Source: Dioscorea cayenensis subsp. rotundata
Lineage: Eukaryota > Streptophyta > Magnoliopsida > Dioscoreales > Dioscoreaceae
NCBI RefSeq assembly: GCF_009730915.1
Contig: NC_052489.1
Coordinates: 496,001 to 560,000 of the forward strand
Length of the DNA: 64,000 bases
Direction: 5' to 3'
A program made the position numbers and the translations under genes. Positions 55,152 through 64,000 of the stretch are shown in pieces. Position 1 is the stretch's first letter, and every line of letters starts with the position of its first letter. The notes beneath the pieces are model-generated. The model had not been told where the DNA came from. It saw only the letters and a program-made list of their open reading frames with translations, and searched no databases.

Positions 55152-55165
55152 ATCGGCTGCGAGCG

Positions 55166-57987
55166 ATGCAAGCGGAAAGGAAGGCTGCTCCTGCTGCTGC
55201 TGCGACGGCGGCGGTGCCGAAACCGGCGGTGGACACTAGAGGGAAGCACCGGATCTCTGCGGAATTGAAAAGGCTGGAACAAGAGGCTAGGTTTCTTGAG
55301 GTGATACTTCTTTTTTTTGGTTTCCCTTTGTTTTCTTTGAATTTTTGGGGTGTTTGATTTGTGTTGATTGTGAGAATGTTGGATTTTGGTGTTGGGATTG
55401 AGTTTATGATTGATATTTGTTGCTTTTATTGGATGTATGAGTGGTTTATGATAGAGTGGAAGTGTTGTTGGAGCAAAGGTGAGATTTTTAGGGTTTCAAA
55501 GCTCATGAAGATAGAGATGATGGGATGAATAACATCCATTGATTTGTTGAGAAGAACTGTATGAAATGTGTGTTTCTGTAGCAACTGCTTGTTCATCTAA
55601 ATTTATTACTTGATGATGAGAAACTTCATGATGTTATAGAATTTGAAAGAAGATCATAGGTGAAGGAATGAAAGAGGGGAAAAAAAGAGAGAAAGGAAAC
55701 AAGAACAACTGAAATTTATTGTCATTAGTTTGTTAAAACTAGTTTAGGAAATTGTATTTTTGATAATTCTCTAGACTGAAAGTTGTTAATGCTAAATAGG
55801 ATTAAATTTAGGATGCAATACTTTCGCATTTGGTTTCTAGTTCTGAAAAAGAAGCGGAGGTAGTTTATCACACAAGTGTGGGCATACAGCATACTAGGTT
55901 CTCTTTGCCAAGCTGTCAATAAGAAAGCAAGAGGTTGAAAGGAAAGTTAGCTGGCCATGGAGATTGAAGAGGCCTTAATCAAGGATTACTTTGGGGGAAG
56001 AAGAGAAGAGAAGATGAAATGGTGGAAGTGAATAGGATATTTAAGAATGTGTCTTGTTTCTTTTCTTCTAAAACTTACCAGTGCCCAAAACATAAACATC
56101 CTTCAGCCAGTCAAGTAGGGTCAGGAATTAGTAATGGGATATGAAGTTTTCTGCTGCTATTTTTGTATATTTTAGTTGTTATGTTGTTAACATGCTAATG
56201 TTTAATTATGTTTCTGTAGTATGACAAGGTCATTAGGTATCATTGCATTGATGTATTATTGATCACGGATTTCGTCTTTATTCAAGAATGTTCCATTCAG
56301 CTTTTCTTATGTGGAATATCAGCTACTTAGCTGGCATAAAAGATGTTGTGTGAGGCCAACATTGCTTTTTAATGTTCCACTGCATTATTAAGTTCCTTCC
56401 ATTGCAGAAAGATTCATATGAGTGGTGCCCTTTGTTTGTTCTATATCAATTATTCATGGTCTTAACTTTTGTGATCTACAAACTGACACATTGTAGATCT
56501 GCATTATTAAGTTCCATCCATTGCGGAAAGATTCATATAAGTGGTACCCTTCTTTTGTTCTATATTAACTATTAATGCCTTCATGGTCTTAACTTTTGTG
56601 GTCGACAAACTGACACATTGTAGATCTGCATTATTAAGTTAATTTCATTGCGGAAAGATTCATATAAGTGGTACCCTCCTTTTGTTTTATATGAATTATT
56701 CATGGTCCAAACTCTTGTGATGGACAGACCGACAAATTGAAGATTTTTATTAGAATTTTAGGAATTGTTGTTTTCCAACTTGACCCTGTTTGAAGGGAAG
56801 CTCAAAAGCAAAGTTTGGCTCGGGGAACAAATATGAACTTGAAATATCTAACAACTGTTCTTTGATGTCTAGACCTAAATATCTCTGTTACATATCTTGC
56901 AGAAAACAATTAAATAAGTATCTCAAAGTTAACTAGGACTTGGGCTATTTCACCGGCCCTCTAAATATTTATCTATTATCCAACACCTCTGGACAGTTTA
57001 CTACTTAAACTTTTCATTTTGTTGGACAATGAGGTAGTTGAATGTAACTGTCTGATCTTGTCGAAATATAGCTAAATATAGCTAAAGTTATTTTAAGAAC
57101 ATCCTCTGGACTGTGGGTGATCAAGTATTTTTATGCCTGTTTAAATAGCCTTAGCAAAGAATACTTGAGACTGGTTCTTGTTGTATGACCTTCAGCTATG
57201 ACACCAAAAATATTTTCATGTATTTCTAAAACTAAAAACTACTTCCCTTTCGTAGCTCGAGTATGGCAAATCACTTCTGTTACATCCAAATGTCTATCGG
57301 AGTTGTGCTCTTCTCAAGCTAAACATAGGGTTCCTAGCCCTAATCAAAATAGCAGCTTTATTGTTGAACTTATTTGTTGTATTTAGCATCGAGCTTCAGT
57401 ACAAGCTTCTTCCGTCAAGAAATGATTAACGAATGCAAGATGTTAACACCTCTAACAAGAATAGATGGAACATGTATGTGTTCACTCTGAACCACAATTA
57501 GAGTGGCATTTTCCATGCATTGGCATCAAATCACTTCAATGTTATTTGTGAAATCTGTCTTCATTTTTTCTAAGTAAGCCATTAGAAATTTGATAATGAA
57601 CAGGAAGAGATGGAAGAGCTCGAGAAGACGGAGAAAGCATCAGCATCTTGCCAAGAGTATGTCATGAGAAACCAATGCATCATAATTAGAAATGCATGGA
57701 ATGCTCTTGTATTATAAAGCTAAATTGTCATTCTAGGAAACTAAGTTTTGTTTTCATGTGATCAGGTTGCTGCACAAAGTAGAAAGCAAACCAGACCCAC
57801 TACTGCCGGTGTAAGCTTCCCGGTTCTATAAACTCGAACAGCGATGATTAATTCTGAAATAAATAGTGTTCTGTCATCTAATACTGCTTTCCGATTTCGC
57901 AGAACAATCGGACCTGTAATCCCGACTTGGAATCGGTGGTTCGAGGGGCCTCAAGATTTGCAAGGTTGTAGATGCTGGATACTCTGA
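55166..57987 (+). CDS. Heterotrimeric G-protein gamma subunit (plant type A)
   Basis: Partner of G-beta at the plasma membrane. Exons 55166-55300, 57604-57656, 57766-57810 and 57903-57987 join in frame to 105 aa, the usual size of type A subunits such as AGG1/AGG2 and rice RGG1. After an Ala-rich N-terminus comes TRGKHRISAELKRLEQEARF, then a coiled coil (EEMEELEKTEKASASCQELL), then SKPDPLLPV. The end is RWFEGPQDLQGCRCWIL; CWIL is a CaaX-type prenylation box and the upstream Cys a likely palmitoylation site. The DPLLPV and W-F motifs are family hallmarks. Intron 1 is 2.3 kb and holds a triplicated segment. Confidence 0.95.
56380..56748 (+). repeat. Three tandem copies of a ~120-bp unit in G-gamma intron 1
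   Basis: Units start with CTGCATTATTAAGTT at 56380, 56499 and 56626 (119, 127 and about 122 bases). Each carries AAAGATTCATAT.AGTGGT and ATTCATGGT-like stretches and ends ACA(C)ATTG. Units 2 and 3 are most alike, suggesting stepwise duplication. Confidence 0.88.
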
Positions 57988-59597
57988 TTTTAATCCCATT
58001 GTCCTGATTGTCAGCCAACCATTAAATGTCGAAATATTGCTCTCCCAATCTTTTGTTAGTCTTATTCAAAATGAAATTTGTTGTGCATTTGCTGATTTTT
58101 TTTTTAAATCCCCAAACAGATGAGTGTACAAACATTGTGTAGCATTCTGATTTTAGGTGGTTATATGATCTTGATCAGGCATTGTTGAAGTCACCATAGT
58201 GTTTGGGTTGCCGTTCATTTTTACAATTTTTTTTTACCTAGAGATTTAAGTCATATGTCATCTCCCTACTATACAACTCTGAAAAGGAAGAAACGACAAT
58301 ATTTTCTAACCGGAAGGATTCGTAAAAGTTAAATGAACAATAATGTTACAATATTTATATGATATTTTACAATATATGTATAATATTGTAACAATATTGT
58401 CAAATTAAAAATCTAATTTTGGGTCTATTTATTCATTATCCTCGCAATATTTTACTATACCAAATAGTAGTTGTTTATTATTACTACTATTAAAAACTCA
58501 TATTTGTGTGTATATTTCCTTTGAAAATATATAATTACTCGTGCACAGTAGAAAAGCAAGGTAATTAGTTGACACGAGTTTGGCATTTATTCTCCCAAGT
58601 GGATCATGCTAAGAAAGTGAGAACAAATAATAAAAAGTGAAATTTCAAAGGAATCTTCTTTCTCTTTATTTGGAGATGCAAATGGAAAAAAAAAAAATCC
58701 AAAATGAAGTAAAACAATAATATTGGTTCAACATTAACAAGGACTGTGAAACAATTAGGTTTAAAAACTTTATAGGGACCACTTGCATTGAATTATAAAG
58801 TTTTTAAGCAATTGCGGAAGAATAAGGCTTAAAATAATAATATTGGGTATAAACCTAGTTATAGGCCGGCCTATAAAGTTTTTAAAACTAGTTCTTCTAA
58901 ACAATTGGGTTATAAACTATACACAAAATAAATAAATAAATAAATAAATATATATATATATATATATAGAACTCTCAAAGCCGCCATAAGGTCATGTTTA
59001 TAATTGATCAAGTCTTGTTGTATTCATCCCTTGATTGTTCGCAAGATGCCATTTTTTGTTTGAAACGTTCTTGGTTTTCACTTTTTTTTATTATTGTTTT
59101 TAAAATTCACTCTTCCAAAATTCATTTAAAACCAATCTTATACAGAAAATCTAAAAAATAAAATGAAACAAGTAAGATATCATAATATTAAGAAAAACAA
59201 AACAATATGATTAGAAAAAAAAAAAAAAGGAATGATAGCAAATAAACAACAATCGTTTATAACACTTTGAAAACATGTTTTTTTCATTTTTTATTTCTTT
59301 GAAAAGGATAAGAAAACAGAGAAACAAAGCACCAAGGAATCTTGGAATATTAATCTTGGTATAAACTTTGCCATGCATCCTTTGTCCTGTTGTATTCTGA
59401 TATATCTATGTTTATATATATATATATATATATATACAGACACAGATATTCCAGCAAACAGATATTCCAGACTCCAAAGGCTGGCCTTTGCCAAAACTCC
59501 TTCTCAACCTACTTTCTAAGTTATTAGTTACCCCTTCTTTTTCTAATATATATATTGGCATATTGCTCTCTTTTCTCTGGTGTGTGTGTGAGAAGAT
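57988..59597. other. Intergenic: G-gamma 3' region and D27 promoter
   Basis: AT-rich, with (AAAT)n/(TA)n near 58928-58968 and (TA)n near 59413-59436. No coding sequence seen. The D27 leader probably starts near 59.55 kb, next to a TA-rich run. Confidence 0.55.
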
Positions 59598-62529
59598 ATG
59601 TATCTAAATAGTATGGAAAGAAGCCATGTGTTGCAGCATGGAATGGTGATGGCTGTTCCAGTTCCAGTTCCAGTTCCAGGCAGAAGGAAAGCAGTATGTC
59701 ATGGCAGTAATTTTGGGAAATGTAAAGTGATGAAGAACAAGAAGAGAGTGGTAGTTTCTGCTTTGATGACACAGAATCAGAATAAGATTAGTGCTAGTGT
59801 CACTGGAGTTTCTGAAACACCTATTTGTGCTGCAAATATGGTTGAGTATGAAGATAACTGGTTCAACCGTATTGCCATACAACACCTTTCACAGAGTGTC
59901 CAAGATACTACTGGTTTATCTCATCACTTTCTTCTTTGATTTTTCTACTGTTCTTTCCTTTCTTATTACTCAACTCTCATACATATATATATATATATAT
60001 TAATTGTTTGAGAATTAGAAATACCAAGATTTAATTTGAGAACATAAAATGATGGATTTGAAGGTGAGAGAGTGTGTGTTAAATTGAGGTTGGTTGGTGA
60101 CACTTGCAGGAATGAGAAGTGAAAAAGAAGGGTATGAAGGATTGATAGAAGCTTCAAGCATGGTTGCTAAGAACTTTGGATCTAAAGGCCAACAAGATTT
60201 AGTTATTCAAGCTCTTCACAAGGCCTTTCCTTCTCTGCTTCTCAACATGGCAAGCTCTCTCTCCCTCTCTCTTTCTTTCTAGTTGAATATTTTTACATGT
60301 CAGAGGAGTTATGTTTAGTTTAGATGGAAATAATCTATATATTTAATAATATCATTTTAAAAAATTTATCCTTAAAATTAGTAACATGACTGTGGAGATT
60401 TATTTAAAAATTTTTAGTTTATTTAATTTATTGTTTACCTCTCTCAAGTTCAACTTTTTTTCCTCTCTAGAATCAATACCTACCCCCCTCTGATTAACAC
60501 ACTCTCTCTCTAATAAAAGATTTCAGCTAATTATATCTCTATCTCTGTGTGTGTGTGTGTATATATATGATTAAAACCATGACTTACCAGATTAGGGGGA
60601 TACTACCACCATCAAGGTTTTCAAGGGAATACTATGCAAGATTCACCACTGTCTTCTTCTCCTGGCTCATTGGACACTGTCAGGTAAAACTAATTGTTAT
60701 TATTATTATTATTAATAAATCTAATACATAAATTTATTTAGGTAATTATTACAAGAAAGATAACATATATAGAAATAGTTCTTGTTCCTTCTAATAACAA
60801 TATGATTCTTTTAGCTAGCAAAAAGCACAAAAGATATATATATATATATATATATATATTATGTTTATTTTTATTGGTAATAGTCAACTATACACAAATT
60901 TGTTGCTTTGGTATCTAAAATAAAACTAGTTGATATATACCATTAAAGGAATCAACCAAACTATTTTCGTATGGTTTAATGACTAAAGTGACCACTTTTC
61001 TCTAGATTCAAAACCCCCATAATGAACATCCAAATCGACCTCAGATACCGACCGTAGACTTTCATACCTATATTGTCCAATACAAACAATAAGTAGCATA
61101 ATAATTACAATATATATATATATATATATATACATAAATCTATCACTAGTTATAGTTCTGATTTTCATGATGATGATGCTGATTATCATATGAAAAAAGG
61201 TCAAAGAATCAGAATTTGAAGGAAGGAAAGAACACAATGTGGTCCACATCACCAAATGCCGGTATGTCTGTGATGTCAATATTTTACAAGGCTATATATG
61301 TTTTTATATATATATATTATCATGGAAAATATTTTTATATTGAAATAAAATTTCTCATGTAGATTTTTGGAAGGTACAAAGTGTGTAGGAATGTGTACAA
61401 ACCTGTGCAAGATACCATCTCAGAAGTTCATTTATGAGTCCCTTGGAATGCCTGTCAACATGGTTCCAAGTAAGTTATCCGTCTGTTTTTAAACATTTTT
61501 TTTTTTTAAAAAAAAATGCATTTAACTGACCAGCTAAAAAATATTTCAGAGCATTTGCACATACATGCATTTGAAAACATCAATATTCGCATGTTTGTCC
61601 TCAGGGTAGTTTCGGAATTTCATCATTTCCCGTAAAAACCTAGCCCAACAAGGATAAAAAAAAGTTAACAATTAAATGAATAGTTCCATGGTGAATTATA
61701 TATATATATATATATATAGTGAAAGAAAAGAACACTGATTATTTTCACTACTACATCTCACAGTTAACAATAAGAAACTGAGATTTTTTTTTGGTACCTG
61801 AGAATCTGGCAATGCAAGCTCTGAAGATCTGCAGAAAAAATATAAAAGATATCAAATCAGCAGAATGAAAAGCATAAAATTCGTATTAATTTGAAAATTT
61901 TAGTAGTTGGAGTAATGATGTAAAAGTAGAAAAGCACCATTTGTGTATGTACCCTGGTGTTGCAGTTTGGGAGGCCAGAATGGCCTCAACAGAGGGTCCA
62001 CAATGGCACCACTAAGGGTACAAGGAAAAATGGCTGCCCAAATGGTATATATATTTAAACATTACTCTTTCCCATCATGCATGTTAAAGCAAAGATTTTT
62101 TCCGTAAAATTTGTCAGTTCACCCTGCCTACTGTATACAATTCAGATATGTTTTCATTCCATTCTTTCATGATGAGTGTTTGACAGTATTTGGATGAACC
62201 GACAACGTGTTAGTAAGCACTCAGTTACAGAAAAGGAAAATTTAATAAAAAGAGAAGAAAGAAAAAAGTAAAATTAATGGTGAACATACATGTTTGCGTG
62301 ATAATTGTTCCGCTGAAATTTCAGACTTTGAAGACATGAGTTGTGAGATGATCTTCGGCCAGCATCCTCCTGTCGATGATCCGGCACTGAAGCAGATTTG
62401 CTACAAAGGAATATGTAAGAACAGGATCATATCAAGTGGATTAAAGTTTTTGATAAGTGCATACTTTCTCATTCTTGATAATTCGCAGGCAAAGCAAAGC
62501 AAATGCATGGTGTGAACTGTTCCAGCTAA
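59598..62529 (+). CDS. D27: Beta-carotene isomerase DWARF27
   Basis: Plastid iron-dependent isomerase turning all-trans- into 9-cis-beta-carotene, the first committed step to strigolactones. Exons 59598-59913, 60110-60249, 60591-60683, 61200-61261, 61363-61469, 62325-62414 and 62489-62529 join in frame to 282 aa (rice D27 278 aa). The first 55 residues are basic and transit-peptide-like, with a PVPVPVPG run from a hexamer repeat. Domain blocks: [71 protein letters not shown]. The C-terminus is [11 protein letters not shown] once intron 6 is removed. The Cys-rich block and MSCEMIFGQ mark the DUF4033 family and fit D27 better than D27-like 1. Exon 2 ends at a GC donor (ATG|GCAAGC). Confidence 0.94.
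60250..60590 (+). other. GC-AG intron in D27
   Basis: The intron starts with GCAAGC and ends TTACCAG. Reading through from exon 2 gives a stop after 11 codons. Splicing here joins NM to IRGILPPSR with the same spacing as rice D27. No GT donor in reach keeps both the frame and the conserved residues. Confidence 0.75.
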
Positions 62530-64000
62530 TGGAGGATCAAAGAAAGCATCATTTCAGATATTCAAATATTTCCATTACCAAGAAGACTCACCAGTCACCG
62601 ATAGTTTGGGCAGGACACATTTCAACCACCAAATGACGATATAATATATACACACACATATTCAGCAGTCAAAGTACTTGTAATCAATACTTCCAAGAAA
62701 AATTGCACAATAGAATGTTCGTACTGATTCTCAGAAGAAGAATTGAAAATGACTTCAGGTCAAATTGAAATGAGAGGTCCACTAAGATATCTTGCAGATT
62801 CTACACTTGTATCCAATCATCGTTGAAGTTGATTAAACACTAAACAACACATTTGATGCTGGTGACACCAATATTACAGAAACAGTTAAAGTGATCAAGC
62901 AAAAGATTCCTTGCAAGTCTTTTCTACGTCATGAATTCAGCCTAAGTGCAGTGTCTTGGTCTTAAGAATAGTTTGAAAATGACGATTCACAAATTCTTAA
63001 TACTTCAACAAGACATCAAGAAACTCAAATCAAGTATCACTTCAAGTGGGTGGAGAGTTTCATTATCAACCACAGGATATGCTCCAATTTCTACCCAAAA
63101 AAAGAAAAAGTAAAAATATGGAACACATGCAAACTACTAGTTAGAAGAATTGCACACAAAATAGTACACAAAGAATGAATCAAAGAAGTCTAAACTCTTC
63201 CACCTTTATCACTAAACTTCATGCAAACTCCACAGTTTTGGAGTAATCAAGTCTTAATATGAAGTCTTCACCATTTTCACATTTAATTAATATAGACAGT
63301 CTCTTTGGCACTGGCTATGATATTTCACAACTTCAATAACTTGCTTAAAAATTGACAATTAACACCTGAATGAGCTAAATTAAAAAGTCGATCTGCAACT
63401 AATAATAGTAGTTGAAGGGAAAAAGAAAACAAAAAAACAGTTAGCACCAAGGTCCATGACATATTCAACAAATGTGTGCGAATTGAAAATTCAAAATTTT
63501 GAAAGTGTCCCGATAATTAGTACTGTTCTCTTTTAATTTAGCATTAATCCAATCAGCAACTAACCAAAATATTCTTGTTTTTTTTTATTTTTGAATAATT
63601 CAAACCTTTATGATAAACATGACTTATTGATAATTTGAAGTCTGGCATTCGGTTACTGCATAATTTAAGAAGAGGCCTTGCCTTGATAAGTGGTCATTGA
63701 CTTGTTCTATTTAGAATATATATAAATAACAATTAGATTAACGGGAAAGGGATATGAAATATCATCATTATATATTTCTCTTTCCCTTATCTATTCCTTA
63801 TCTCTTTCTTATTTCTTATCCTCTTTCATTTTCATCTCTACTGATTTCTACATTCTCTATCTCATTACCAAATTTCCAAACTACCACGAGAATAATATTT
63901 CTACTGTTGCTAATCATTAATAAGCTATGTATGACATAAGAGGTAGGGAGGCTTGAGAATAGGGTCAGTAGCATCAGAATCAAGGCTAGCAAAAATTATA
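62530..64000. other. D27 3' region and right-hand intergenic DNA
   Basis: No coding sequence or element recognised. The first few hundred bases probably include the D27 3' untranslated region. From about 63740 there is a pyrimidine-rich stretch with a short unsupported frame. The next gene is outside the window. Confidence 0.5.

Larger units (their letters stand above)
49438..55165. other. 5.7-kb divergent intergenic region
   Basis: Lies between the heads of the calmodulin-like gene (leftward) and the G-gamma gene (rightward). It is very AT-rich, with a G-box cluster at 52.2-52.5 kb, a probable MITE at 53.13-53.76 kb and a GA-rich leader before 55.03 kb. No coding sequence recognised. Confidence 0.6.

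Noticed and set aside
62489-62515. D27 ending in AKQSKCMV by reading straight through
   Set aside because: Removing intron 6 (62415-62488) puts this stretch in another frame, giving [11 protein letters not shown], which fits the D27 family end.
40488-62529. A hormone gene cluster (YUCCA, G-gamma, D27)
   Set aside because: The genes serve different pathways, are 13-17 kb apart and are interrupted by an opposite-strand gene; nothing suggests co-regulation.

Overview
The window is nuclear DNA of a flowering plant. It is AT-rich, its genes are broken by many short GT-AG introns, the noncoding parts are full of (TA)n and (TTA)n microsatellites, and every recognisable protein is a plant family member. 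I see no viral, bacterial or organellar sequence. The AT-rich genes and the form of the D27 and G-gamma proteins would suit a non-grass monocot such as a yam, but that is a guess.

Nine protein-coding genes can be built exon by exon. On the + strand, in order: NMNAT (301-3469, NAD synthesis); a p24-beta cargo receptor of the early secretory pathway (4191-7025); a very large BEACH/WD40 protein of the SPIRRIG type (16487-33761, 19 exons, 3624 aa); an aluminium-induced/TSJT1-type protein with YGL and LRDR motifs (35488-39010); a YUCCA flavin monooxygenase for auxin synthesis (40488-42049); a heterotrimeric G-protein gamma subunit (55166-57987); and the carotene isomerase DWARF27 of strigolactone synthesis (59598-62529). 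On the - strand: a conserved plant protein of unknown function, DUF3531-like (10335-7969), and a CML8/CML11-type calmodulin-like gene (49437-47052) with a frameshift in exon 2. Apart from that gene, every reconstructed reading frame closes without a break, which argues for good base accuracy.

The gaps are large: 11.0-16.5, 42.0-47.0 and 49.4-55.2 kb. They hold tRNA-derived SINE-like pieces, a probable MITE (53.13-53.76 kb), microsatellites and three GC-rich islands in AT-rich surroundings (13.3-13.6, 45.7-46.1, 52.2-52.5 kb). Two of the islands are packed with ACGT-core, G-box and TGGGCC motifs yet have no gene beside them. The clearest mobile element is a SINE with a perfect 16-bp target duplication in NMNAT intron 2.

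The genes form no operon or biosynthetic cluster. Auxin synthesis (YUCCA), strigolactone synthesis (D27), G-protein signalling and calcium sensing happen to lie within 25 kb, but they differ in strand and are far apart, so I read this as ordinary gene order. I found no wholly new system. The observations most worth checking are the calmodulin-like frameshift, the orphan promoter-like islands, the GC-AG intron in D27, the competing first-exon splice sites of NMNAT, and the RY-motif concentration around YUCCA.
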